Positions 25,057 through 33,425 of a stretch of DNA of 42,063 bases are shown piece after piece (the stretch's first letter is position 1; the number at the start of each line of letters is the position of its first letter). The stretch comes from Pseudomonadales bacterium (lineage in GTDB: Bacteria; Pseudomonadota; Gammaproteobacteria; Pseudomonadales; Azotimanducaceae). The stretch is taken from assembly GCA_007131295.1 (NCBI GenBank), contig SLQW01000079.1:1-42063 (forward strand). Reading direction: 5' to 3'. The translations under genes and the position numbers were made by a program. The notes under the pieces are model-generated. The model was not told the origin of the DNA. It made no database searches and saw nothing but the letters and a program-made list of their open reading frames with translations.

Positions 25057-26304
25057 ATGTCGATCGCCATTGCCCTCCCGAGGCTCCTGCTCGTCAATCT
25101 GATCGTCGTGCTCATCACTGCGTGCAGCGATCATTCGAGCCTGCCTGAAGATTTCGCCGGTACCGGGTCCCAGCGCCTGTTCGTGATCGAGATCGACGGC
25201 GAGGTCGCAGGGCGGATCGAAGAACGCCGCGGCCTGACGGCGGCGGCTGCACCGCGGATGGATACGCGAGTGGAAATCGTTCTGCCAGGCAGCGGGCTGA
25301 TGCTGCGCGAGGAGCGGCTGCAGTTTGCGCCCGCGGCACCCTACGAACTCCTGCAGCGTACCCGCTTTACTCGCACCCCCACCGGCATCGAGCACCATGA
25401 GGCGACTGATGGCAAGGCCCTTGGAGCTCCTACGCTGCATGACTTCGACGGCATGCGGCGTCTGGCCGAAGCGCCCGTTGGCAGCCAGGTCCATTCGGGG
25501 AACTTCGGGCTCGGCTCAGAGCGACCCATGGCAACGGCCTGGCAGGTCGAATCCCGGGACAATGAGGGTACCCACGCCCGCGGTCGGCGCGACGACGGTG
25601 CCGAAGTTGCGGTATGGCTGGGTCCGAACGGGAGCCCCAGGCACTATCGCATCGGCACGGGCTTCGCCGTACGCCAGGTCGACGTAGCGCCGGAGCTGAC
25701 CATGGAACAGGCCGGCCCGCTGCTGATGAAAGTCGATGCAGCGCTAGGCGATCCGGAGCGTATCGAGCGGCTGCGTGTTCGAGTCAGTGGCCCCGCCGCA
25801 GACCTGTTCCAGGACGGGCCGGGGCTCGAGCTGCACCGGACTGATGAAGGCGTCGAACTGCAAGGTCGGCGCCTGGGGCCGGCGTCGGCCGTTAGCGAGG
25901 AGGAGCAGCGCCTGCTCGCAGCCATGGTCACCGAAGTACAGCATCAGCTGCGCTATCACCCTGGCGCTGCACCACCAAGCATCGATGCCCTGCTCGCCGA
26001 CGGACGCGGTGACTGCTACGAGTTCGCGGCCCTGTTCGCAGCCCTGGCCAGACGAGCCGGCTACGAGGTGCGCCTGGTCACGGGTCTGGCCTGGGCCGGA
26101 GACGAGCGCCAGGGCTTTGCTCCCCACGCCTGGAACGAAGTGCGCGTCGGCGGCAGCTGGCTCAGCGTAGACCCGACCTGGGGGCAGGTCGGAGCCGATG
26201 CAGCGCGCTTGCGTTTTCCAGACGATCCAAGCGCCCAGCTCGATCTGCAGCTTGCGCTGAAGCGGTCCCGGATCGAGGTGCTGGCGGTGGAACCCGCGGG
26301 TTAG
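25057..26304 (+). CDS. Lipoprotein with a transglutaminase-like cysteine protease domain
   Basis: A 415-residue exported protein. The signal peptide LLLVNLIVVLITAC ends in a lipobox (Cys23). A beta-rich central part (about 35-270) precedes a transglutaminase core with a complete triad: Cys320 in GRGDCYEFAALFAALARRAG, His357 in FAPHAWNEV and Asp372 in WLSVDPTWGQ. Such domains act as proteases, amidases or cross-linking enzymes; the target is unknown. In architecture it resembles periplasmic transglutaminase-like proteins of proteobacteria. Start ATG at 25057. It is convergent with tesB, 30 bp apart. Confidence 0.85.
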   Translation: MSIAIALPRLLLVNLIVVLITACSDHSSLPEDFAGTGSQRLFVIEIDGEVAGRIEERRGLTAAAAPRMDTRVEIVLPGSGLMLREERLQFAPAAPYELLQRTRFTRTPTGIEHHEATDGKALGAPTLHDFDGMRRLAEAPVGSQVHSGNFGLGSERPMATAWQVESRDNEGTHARGRRDDGAEVAVWLGPNGSPRHYRIGTGFAVRQVDVAPELTMEQAGPLLMKVDAALGDPERIERLRVRVSGPAADLFQDGPGLELHRTDEGVELQGRRLGPASAVSEEEQRLLAAMVTEVQHQLRYHPGAAPPSIDALLADGRGDCYEFAALFAALARRAGYEVRLVTGLAWAGDERQGFAPHAWNEVRVGGSWLSVDPTWGQVGADAARLRFPDDPSAQLDLQLALKRSRIEVLAVEPAG

Positions 26305-26334
26305 CCTGGCGGGGGCTCAGCGAGCGGTGACACC

Positions 26335-27192
26335 TCAATCCATGTCGCGCCGCACGCGCACGAGACTCTCCTGTGCCGCGGAAGCGAGCAGACGCCCGGA
26401 GCGGTCATAGAAGCTGCCACGATTGAAGCCACGTGCGGCAACTGCAGTAGGGCTGTCGCGGTCGTAGAGGAACCACTCATCGACGCGCAGCGGCCGATGG
26501 AACCACATGGCGTGATCGAGACTCGCCCCGATGATGTATGCCCTCGGCGTATGCGCCATATGTGGCACCAAAGAGGTCGACATGAGGCCCATGTCGGAGC
26601 AGTAGGCCAGAAGGCAGCAGTGCAGAATCGGATCGTTGCTGATGGTAGCGCGCAGGCGATACCAGGCGGGTTTGATGGGCGCCTCGGGCTGCGGCGTTCC
26701 GACCGGGTACACCGACCTGGATTCGAACGGCCGCTCCCTGGTGGCCCAGGGCATCACGTTGGGATCGGTTCCCTGTAGTCTCTGGGCGACACGGGTATCG
26801 TCTTCGAGCGATTCCGGGCTTGGCCAATCCGGAGCCGGGAACTGATGGTCAAGACCGTCCTCCGCGAGCTGAAACGAAGCCGACATGGTGAATATCGGCT
26901 CGCCCTTCTGGATGCCGCGGACACGTCGGGTCGTAAAGCTGCTGCCATCACGGATGCGGTCCACATCGAACAGAATGGGCAGTCTGCTGTCGCCCGGACG
27001 CAGGAAATAACCGTGCAGAGAGTGCGGGTACCGACCTTCCACAGTCGCCGCGCTCGCCCGCAGCGCCTGTGCGAGGACCTGTCCCCCGAAGACGCGGGGC
27101 CCTGCATGGCGCTCGTTGCGGCCACGAAAGAGGTTCGTCTCGATCTGCTCGAGCTCGATGAGTTCGAGCAGTTCCTCGACGGCAGGATGCAT
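26335..27192 (-). CDS. tesB: Acyl-CoA thioesterase II
   Basis: A 285-residue double-hotdog thioesterase that hydrolyses medium- and long-chain acyl-CoAs. Visible motifs are GPRVFGGQVLAQALRAS, LHGYFLRPGD, SLDHAMWFHRPLRVDEW and LLASAAQESLVR (with the catalytic Gln of TesB). The length equals the E. coli enzyme (286). I chose the ATG at 27192, with GGAGGG 5 nt upstream, over the longer open frame. The hybrid kinase gene ends 104 bp upstream on the same strand. Confidence 0.95.
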   Translation of the reverse strand: MHPAVEELLELIELEQIETNLFRGRNERHAGPRVFGGQVLAQALRASAATVEGRYPHSLHGYFLRPGDSRLPILFDVDRIRDGSSFTTRRVRGIQKGEPIFTMSASFQLAEDGLDHQFPAPDWPSPESLEDDTRVAQRLQGTDPNVMPWATRERPFESRSVYPVGTPQPEAPIKPAWYRLRATISNDPILHCCLLAYCSDMGLMSTSLVPHMAHTPRAYIIGASLDHAMWFHRPLRVDEWFLYDRDSPTAVAARGFNRGSFYDRSGRLLASAAQESLVRVRRDMD

Positions 27193-27296
27193 GCAATCCC
27201 TCCATTGCTGACCATGAAGTCGACGGCCGGCGCACACCATGCCCTCGATCAAGAGTCTTGTCAGCCGGCACTCGCGAGCGTGCCATACTGAGCGTC

Positions 27297-28901
27297 TCAC
27301 GCATCCGTTGAGCAATGAGCCTGCGGCGGCAGATAGCGAACAAGGGCTTCGAGCAGCTCGCGTACGCTTACAGGCTTCTGCAGGAAGGCGCTGAACCCAA
27401 GCTCGCGCGCGTTGCCTGCGTCCACGAATTCACTGAATCCCGAACAGACCAGAATAGGCAGATCCGGTCGCAAAGCGAGCAGCTCGTCAGCAAGCTCCAC
27501 GCCCGACAGGCCCGGCATGGACTGATCGGTGATCACCAGATCGTAGCGTTCAGGATCGGATTCGAAGTGATCCAACGCCGCATCGGAATCGTCCTGGACA
27601 TCCACCTCTAAGTGACACTGCTCAAGCAGCGTACGCATGAAATTGCAGATCGCCGGGTCGTCGTCAACGACCATAAGCCGGCGTCCAGCGCCATCGATCG
27701 TCAGCCGCTGCTCGCCATCCTCAGTGCGCTCCGATTCCGAGAGGCCTGGACGCAGCAGGAGCGTGAAGCGGCTGCCGCTTCCCGGATCACTTGCCAGCAG
27801 GACATGCCCTCCGTGCTCGTGGACGATGCTGTGGACCACCGAGAGTCCCAGACCGGACCCACGCCCCACCTCCTTGGTGCTGAAAAAGGGATCGAAGATG
27901 CGTGACTGCGTCTCGGCCGTCATGCCTGACCCGTCGTCTGCGACCGCGATTTCGATCCACTCGGGCCCCAGTTCCAGCGAGGCGCCACAGGACGCACAAG
28001 AGGCCGAACCGCCCTCGCCGCGGCGGATCTGCACGCTGATGAGCCCGTTCTCGCCCACTGCGTCCCTGGCGTTGATCGCCAGGTTGAGGACGAGCTGCTG
28101 CAATGCGCTGGCGTCCATCTGCACGTCCGGAAGCGCTGGTGTCGCGTCCACCTCCAACGTCAGCGTCGATGGCAGCATCGGACGGAGCATACGCAGCGTG
28201 TCGGGAACGACCGCAAGAGAGGTGGCGACCTCCTGTTGCGTACCATCGACCCCGGCACGGCTGAACGAAAGCAGCTTCGCAATCAGGTCTCGACCACGTT
28301 CGCCTGCGCGGACGACTTCCCGAAAGTATTCCTGGCCCTGCGGCGAACCGGACTCCAGCAGACCGAGTTCCGCGTAACCGAGAACGCTGGCCAGAATGTT
28401 GTTGAAGTCGTGGGCGATACCCCCAGTGAGCTGACCAAGCGCATCAAGCTTCTGTACATGCCTGAGTTGGGCCTCCAGGCGGCTGCGCTCCTCCTCGCGC
28501 TGGTGACTCAGTTCCCTGTCCGTGAGCAGGCAGAGCAGGCGCTGCGGCTGGCCCGAAGCGTCGCGCTCCACGACGCGCATGCGCATGTAGGTCCAGCGAT
28601 GGCTCCCGTCCACCTGCCTCAGCCGGTACTCGCTGCTATGACTGTCCGCGCCGCCTCCGACGAAGGCCTCGAACTCGGCGCGTGCAGCTTCACGCGTGTC
28701 GTCCTGGATCAAGTTGAAAAGGTCGGCAAGTTTACGCGGCGACTCTGGCGCGAAATCCTGCGGCGGTTCCCTCCCGGCGCCCAGAAAGCGCACCGCGTCA
28801 AGCGCTAGGTCCACCTCCCAGAGCGTGCCGGCCAGCATCTTCAGCAGCTGAAGCAGTTCGAAGTCAGCCGCGGTCCGCGGCTCGGAGGTCCCAGCCGTCA
28901 T
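27297..28901 (-). CDS. Soluble hybrid histidine kinase (PAS-HisKA-HATPase-REC)
   Basis: A 534-residue sensor kinase without transmembrane helices. A PAS-like domain (about 15-130) ends in a PAC-like YRLRQVDGSHRWTYMRMRVV. The dimerisation helix has LGQLTGGIAHDFNNILASVL (phospho-acceptor His164), the ATPase domain has N-box NLAINARDAV, G1 ADDGSGM and G2 GRGSGLGLS, and a receiver domain follows with Asp459 in LVITDQSMPG. A CASC motif (Cys302, Cys305) interrupts the ATPase domain, known in related kinases. I prefer the ATG at 28901, with GGGGAG 6 nt upstream, over the GTG at 28928. No partner regulator is adjacent. Confidence 0.92.
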   Translation of the reverse strand: MTAGTSEPRTAADFELLQLLKMLAGTLWEVDLALDAVRFLGAGREPPQDFAPESPRKLADLFNLIQDDTREAARAEFEAFVGGGADSHSSEYRLRQVDGSHRWTYMRMRVVERDASGQPQRLLCLLTDRELSHQREEERSRLEAQLRHVQKLDALGQLTGGIAHDFNNILASVLGYAELGLLESGSPQGQEYFREVVRAGERGRDLIAKLLSFSRAGVDGTQQEVATSLAVVPDTLRMLRPMLPSTLTLEVDATPALPDVQMDASALQQLVLNLAINARDAVGENGLISVQIRRGEGGSASCASCGASLELGPEWIEIAVADDGSGMTAETQSRIFDPFFSTKEVGRGSGLGLSVVHSIVHEHGGHVLLASDPGSGSRFTLLLRPGLSESERTEDGEQRLTIDGAGRRLMVVDDDPAICNFMRTLLEQCHLEVDVQDDSDAALDHFESDPERYDLVITDQSMPGLSGVELADELLALRPDLPILVCSGFSEFVDAGNARELGFSAFLQKPVSVRELLEALVRYLPPQAHCSTDA

Positions 28902-28975
28902 GCGCTGCTCCCCGTTCCTTTCAGTCACTTGATTGCAAACGAGCCTGGCGACCGGGCGCCTCGCGGAACCCTCGA

Positions 28976-30391
28976 TCAGGAACCGAGGTTGCGAAACGCC
29001 TCGATGGCGCGCCGCCTCGATGCGGCCGCATCGACAATCGGTGGAGGATACTCCAGGGATTTGCCTCGTGCCTGCCAGGGCGCATGCACCTTCGAACCTT
29101 CCAGACCCGCCAGTTCAGGAACATAGCGCCGGATGAAGTGCCCCTCCGGGTCGAAGCGACGCGACTGGGTTACGGGATTGAATACGCGGAAGTAAGGGGC
29201 GGCATCGGTCCCGGTGGAGGCGCTCCACTGCCAGCCGCCGTTATTCGATGCGAAGTCGCCGTCGACCAGCTCGGCCATGAAGTGCGCTTCCCCGAGCCGC
29301 CAGTCGAGCAGCAAATTCTTGCTCAGGAACATGGCGACCACCATGCGCAGACGGTTATGCATCCAGCCCATCGATGCCAGCTGGCGCATGCCTGCATCCA
29401 CCAACGGATAGCCAGTCCGACCCTGACGCCAGGCTTCGAGCTGATCGGCATCGCTTCTCCAGGCGACCATATCGTATTCACGACGGAACGCATGCCCACG
29501 CGAGACGTGCGGAAAGGCAGCTACCACATGTCGATAGAACTCACGCCAGATGATTTCCGTGATCCAGGTCGCCGCGCCCGGAGATCCCCCGTCGAGGCGA
29601 CCCTCGTTCTTTTCCAGCGCGACATGAACGCACTGTCGCGGCGAGACCGCCCCCACCGCCAACCAGGGTGACAATGTGCTGGTCCCCTCCAGCGCTGGAA
29701 AGTCCCGCGTTTGCGCATAGGTCTCCAGATCGTCGTCGGCAAAGCGCTGCAGGCGTTCCAGCGCCGGCGCCTCTCCACCCGGCCAGAGGGTCGCCGCGCT
29801 GCCGCCGTCGAATCCGGCCGGCAGTCGCGGAATCGGATCACTGTCGATGTCCGGCCGCTGCTGCCGTTTCGGCAGGGCTCGCGGCGCAAGATCCTCCGGG
29901 CGTATGCCCTCGAGCCAACGGCGCCGGAAAGGGGTGAAAACCGTGTACGGCGTGTGCTGCCTGGTGAGCACCGATCCCGGTGCCCGGATCACCGTGTCAC
30001 TCAGCCGTTCGACCGCGAGGCCGGCGGCGACGAAGGCATCCTCGACGGCATCGTCACGACGCTTCTCGTTGAGCGGATACTCGTCGTTGAACCAGAGGCG
30101 CCGCGCACCGATGCGGCGGGCCAGAGCCAGCAGAGCTGATGGTACGGCCGAGAAATGACCGGTCTCGAGAATCCGCAGCGGAATACCGAGAGCATCGAGT
30201 TCCCCTCGCAGCGCCGCCAGGCAGCGAAGCAGGAAGGCAACCCGATTGCCACCAACGCCGTGCAGGACGAGCTGCTCGGGGCAGAAGCAGTAAACGGCCA
30301 CGACAGGCCCTTGTTCCCGGGCGATTGCGAGAGCCGCCTGATCACGGCAGCGCAGGTCGTTGCGGAACCAGACCAGCTCCGGCGCGGCCAT
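28976..30391 (-). CDS. phrB: Deoxyribodipyrimidine photolyase (class I CPD photolyase)
   Basis: A 471-residue flavoprotein that splits cyclobutane pyrimidine dimers using blue light. The N-terminal antenna domain starts with LVWFRNDLRCRDQAAL and has LWFNDEYPLNEK (methenyl-THF site). The FAD domain has GWMHNRLRMVVAMFLSKNLL and NNGGWQWSASTGTD with the conserved Trp residues, and FNPVTQSRRFDPEG near the end. The length equals E. coli PhrB (472). The start ATG at 30391 follows the stop of the acyl-CoA dehydrogenase gene directly (TAG-ATG), so the two are co-transcribed despite unrelated roles. Confidence 0.96.
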   Translation of the reverse strand: MAAPELVWFRNDLRCRDQAALAIAREQGPVVAVYCFCPEQLVLHGVGGNRVAFLLRCLAALRGELDALGIPLRILETGHFSAVPSALLALARRIGARRLWFNDEYPLNEKRRDDAVEDAFVAAGLAVERLSDTVIRAPGSVLTRQHTPYTVFTPFRRRWLEGIRPEDLAPRALPKRQQRPDIDSDPIPRLPAGFDGGSAATLWPGGEAPALERLQRFADDDLETYAQTRDFPALEGTSTLSPWLAVGAVSPRQCVHVALEKNEGRLDGGSPGAATWITEIIWREFYRHVVAAFPHVSRGHAFRREYDMVAWRSDADQLEAWRQGRTGYPLVDAGMRQLASMGWMHNRLRMVVAMFLSKNLLLDWRLGEAHFMAELVDGDFASNNGGWQWSASTGTDAAPYFRVFNPVTQSRRFDPEGHFIRRYVPELAGLEGSKVHAPWQARGKSLEYPPPIVDAAASRRRAIEAFRNLGS

Positions 30392-31522
30392 CTAAAGCGG
30401 CCGCGTGAGTTCGTCCCAGAGCGCGTCGGCCCCGGCGGAGCACAATTCACGCCCCAGACGGGTCTGCCAAAAGCGCTCGCTGCCGTACTGATCCCGCCAT
30501 GCCCAAAGCCGACGCGTGCGGTGATGCAGGCGATGCTCGTAAGTGAAACCCATCGCTCCATGCACCTGGTGTGCGATTTCTGCTCCGCGCCCGGCCGCTT
30601 CCCCCGACCTGGCCTTGGCCACACCCGCTTCCCGAACCGCGGCCGCCATGCGCGCAGGGTCTTGGGAAGCCTCATAGAGCGCGACTTCGAAAGCCTCCAC
30701 TGCGCCGTCGGCAGCGCGGATGGCTGCCGCGGCCTCTCCAGCCAGAACTGCGAGTTGCTGCTGCACCGCCTGGAATTGAGCGATCGGTCGTCCGAACTGT
30801 TTGCGCTCGAGCGCATAGCCCACCGAGAGGTCGAGCAGCGATTGCATGGCGCCAGAGCTCATGAGCGCACGCGTGAGCGCCATCAGCGCCACGAGCTGCT
30901 CCAGGTTCTGCCACCCGGACAGCGACGTCGCCGCGGCCGGCTCGACCTGCAGCGCGTCGAAACGCACGTCCGCCATCGGCTCACCGGCGATGGACCGACC
31001 GGCATCCATGGCGCAAGCCGCTGGATCGACCCGCAACAGCGCCAGCGAGTCTTCGGCAGCGACGGCAACGAGGAGTTGCACCGCGACGGGAGCGAACGGG
31101 ACGTGGGCGATACTGCCCTCCAGCACCCAGCCGTCAGAGCCATAACGCGCCTCGAAGCTATCGCTCGTGCCCGGAAGCGCAATCGCCAGAGGGCCCTGTG
31201 GCAGCGTATCGACTGCGGCATCCTGGCCCAGCAGAGCGGCGCCAACCAGCGTTTCCGCAAGTGGAACCGGTACCGCGTGGAGACCGACGAGACGCAGAAG
31301 CGCAAGTGCATCAGTGAGCCTCAGTCCTGCGCCACCCAGGCGTTCCGGTGCTGCAGCCCAGGGCAGGCCCGTCTCCACAAGCGTACGCCAAAGCGCCTCG
31401 GGCCATTCCCCAGCCTCGGAAGCATCCACCAGCTCCTTGCTGCATTGTTCCCTGAGCAAGCGATCAGCGGTGTCCTGGATAAGGCGACCGACGCTGGCCG
31501 CATCATCGTGCGTGTCACTCAT
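30392..31522 (-). CDS. Acyl-CoA dehydrogenase family protein, second of a pair
   Basis: A 376-residue member of the acyl-CoA dehydrogenase family. Conserved parts are the N-terminal helical domain (WPEALWRTLVETGLP), a degenerate beta domain and C-terminal YALERKQFGRPIAQFQAVQ and IAHQVHGAMGFTYEHRLHHR. The segment where many family members have the catalytic Glu (EGT) is DQYGSE here, so it may lack an own active site. Its ATG overlaps the stop of the upstream paralogue (ATGA, 31519-31522). Such pairs form alpha2beta2 dehydrogenases in steroid side-chain degradation, the likeliest arrangement here; substrate unknown. Confidence 0.9.
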   Translation of the reverse strand: MSDTHDDAASVGRLIQDTADRLLREQCSKELVDASEAGEWPEALWRTLVETGLPWAAAPERLGGAGLRLTDALALLRLVGLHAVPVPLAETLVGAALLGQDAAVDTLPQGPLAIALPGTSDSFEARYGSDGWVLEGSIAHVPFAPVAVQLLVAVAAEDSLALLRVDPAACAMDAGRSIAGEPMADVRFDALQVEPAAATSLSGWQNLEQLVALMALTRALMSSGAMQSLLDLSVGYALERKQFGRPIAQFQAVQQQLAVLAGEAAAAIRAADGAVEAFEVALYEASQDPARMAAAVREAGVAKARSGEAAGRGAEIAHQVHGAMGFTYEHRLHHRTRRLWAWRDQYGSERFWQTRLGRELCSAGADALWDELTRPL

Positions 31523-32658
31523 CGCAGACCCAGCCCCCTCGCAATCATGCCGCGGAGGATTTCCCGCGTTCCACCCCGCAAGGAAAACGACGGAGCGTGC
31601 AGCAGCGTATCCTCCAGGGTGCGGCGAAACAGCCGTCCAGAACGTTCCGGGGCAATCAGACGTATCACCTCGGGCAGCTCCTTTTCGAAGTTGTTGCCGA
31701 GCTCCTTCACGAGGGCCGCTTCCACCACCGGGTTGTGATTGCTCTGCAGCATGCCGGCCACGGAAATCGACATCTTGCGCAAGGTCACAAGGTGTCCGGC
31801 GAGCCGGCCGATGGCCGCGGCCTGCTCCGGTTCCGGGGCATCCCCAACGGCGCGGACGAGTTCCACCAGGAGTCGGAACGACGACAGGAACCGTTCCGGC
31901 CCACTGCGTTCGTAGCCTAATTCGCTGGTAACCTGTTCCCAGCCGTTGCCCGCCGAACCGAGCAGGTGCTCATCAGGGACGAAGCAGTCCTCGAACACCA
32001 CTTCGTTGAAGTCCTCATCGCCAGCCATGTTCGCAATGGGGCGTACCGTGAGACCTTCGGACCCTTTCAGATCGATGATGAACTGGGAAAGTCCGGCGTG
32101 CCGGTTGTCGCCCTGGGGCTCGGTACGAATGAGCGTGATCATGTAGTGATTGCGATGCGCGCCGCTGGTCCAGAGCTTGGTCCCGTTCACGACCCAGCCG
32201 CCCTGCACTCGCTGCGCACTCGTCCGCACCGACGCCAGATCGGATCCGGAGTCAGGTTCGCTCATGCCGATGGAAAAAAAACACTCGCCCCGGACGATGC
32301 GCGGAAGAAAGAATGCCCGTTGCTCCTCCGTACCGTAACGCAACAGCACCGGTCCACTCTGCCGGTCGGCGATCCAGTGTGCCTCCACCGGTGCCCCGGC
32401 AGCGAGCAGCTCCTCGGTGACCACGTAGCGCTCGAAAAAACTGCGACCTCCGCCGCCATACTGCTGCGGCCAGGTCATGCCGATCCAGCCTCTGGAGCCC
32501 AGCGCACGACTGAATTCGGGATCATGTCCCGATCCGAAGTCGGAACTGCGGAGCAAATCGTCAGGAAGAGTATCGGCCACGAACGCCCGCACTTCGGCGC
32601 GCAGCGCTTCCGCCTCGTGCGGGAGTCGGACCGGATCGAACGTCAGGGCCTGAGCCAT
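31519..32658 (-). CDS. Acyl-CoA dehydrogenase family protein, first of a pair
   Basis: A 379-residue FAD enzyme removing hydrogens at C2-C3 of an acyl-CoA. It has GWIGMTWPQQYGGGG, CFFSIGMSEPDSGSDLASV (FAD and substrate loop), WVVNGTKLWTSGAH and a C-terminal RGGTREILRGMIARGLGL. In the last motif the usual catalytic Glu before GT is Gly. A Glu in LGYERSG may serve instead, as in isovaleryl-CoA dehydrogenase (inference). I placed the start at the ATG at 32658, with GGAGG 9 nt upstream; longer frames upstream lack family sequence. First gene of the unit with the second dehydrogenase and photolyase. Confidence 0.92.
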   Translation of the reverse strand: MAQALTFDPVRLPHEAEALRAEVRAFVADTLPDDLLRSSDFGSGHDPEFSRALGSRGWIGMTWPQQYGGGGRSFFERYVVTEELLAAGAPVEAHWIADRQSGPVLLRYGTEEQRAFFLPRIVRGECFFSIGMSEPDSGSDLASVRTSAQRVQGGWVVNGTKLWTSGAHRNHYMITLIRTEPQGDNRHAGLSQFIIDLKGSEGLTVRPIANMAGDEDFNEVVFEDCFVPDEHLLGSAGNGWEQVTSELGYERSGPERFLSSFRLLVELVRAVGDAPEPEQAAAIGRLAGHLVTLRKMSISVAGMLQSNHNPVVEAALVKELGNNFEKELPEVIRLIAPERSGRLFRRTLEDTLLHAPSFSLRGGTREILRGMIARGLGLR

Positions 32659-32812
32659 CAGTGAGAGCCTCCGGTGAACCATGCCCGCGAATCGGCAGCA
32701 ACGCCGGCGCGGGACATTAGCGCCAGCACCGAGGCAATGCAAACATCGACGCCTGAACCTTGCGCTTACATTGCACCAGGCCAGCGGGCCGGTACCATGC
32801 CGCATCGGCACA

Positions 32813-33226
32813 ATGACGACGGATTCCGAGCAGATGACCGATCAGCTGGACAGCGTCCGCGAGATTGCCCGACGTTTCGCACCCGTCCTCGCCGAAATCG
32901 AGCAGCTTTCCCGGATCGGCGAGACGTTCCTGGATACGGACATCTACCGCATCTACCTTGCCACGCTGTGGACCAACGCCGTGCTCGAACCCGAACGTGC
33001 CGGCCTCAGCAGCCAAGAGCTCGAGGCGTTCTACGATTTTCTCAACGCCGCTGGCTCCGAGGTGCTCGGCGGCGAGGAACCCGTGAAGGACAGCTTCCGT
33101 TACCTGCTCGGAAGCCAAGGCACACAAGCCATGGAACGCCTGCGCCTGCCTGGCGGACACCGGCGCCAGCTCCTGCGCTTCGGCAAACTCATGGGCGTCG
33201 CTCCCCTTCTACCGGATCAGGAGTGA
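32813..33226 (+). CDS. Conserved-looking hypothetical protein
   Basis: A 137-residue cytosolic protein I cannot assign to a family. It looks wholly alpha-helical, with EIARRFAPVLAEIEQLSRIG, YRIYLATLWTNAVLEPERAG and ELEAFYDFLNAAGSEVLGG as clear amphipathic stretches, and has no signal peptide or cysteines. The start is the ATG at 32813 or the in-frame ATG at 32834; neither has a strong ribosome binding site. It is divergent from the acyl-CoA dehydrogenase pair across 154 bp, and about 200 bp upstream of the GGDEF-EAL gene. Confidence 0.65.
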   Translation: MTTDSEQMTDQLDSVREIARRFAPVLAEIEQLSRIGETFLDTDIYRIYLATLWTNAVLEPERAGLSSQELEAFYDFLNAAGSEVLGGEEPVKDSFRYLLGSQGTQAMERLRLPGGHRRQLLRFGKLMGVAPLLPDQE

Positions 33227-33255
33227 GACAGTCTGGAGGCGTCCCGATACCGTTC

Positions 33256-33286
33256 GTCACCCGTTACGTAACCGGTGTCGGGTGAC
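33256..33286. promoter_or_regulatory. Nested palindrome upstream of the GGDEF-EAL gene, possible operator or terminator
   Basis: GTCACCC (33256-33262) and GGGTGAC (33280-33286) are inverted repeats. Next to the left arm lies the perfect 10-bp palindrome GTTACGTAAC (33263-33272). It sits between the hypothetical gene's stop (33226) and the GGDEF-EAL start (33426). A dimeric repressor site is plausible; a T-run for termination is absent. Confidence 0.45.
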
Positions 33287-33425
33287 GTTTGCCAATGTGG
33301 CGACGCGTCGCTTCGAAGCGCAGTAGACTCACGGATCCGGATGGGATGGGCCGGGCCAACAGCTGCGTATCGCTCGCCGGGACCTGGGCGGCGCAGGACG
33401 ACAATGCGCGGAATCAGGGGCGGGC

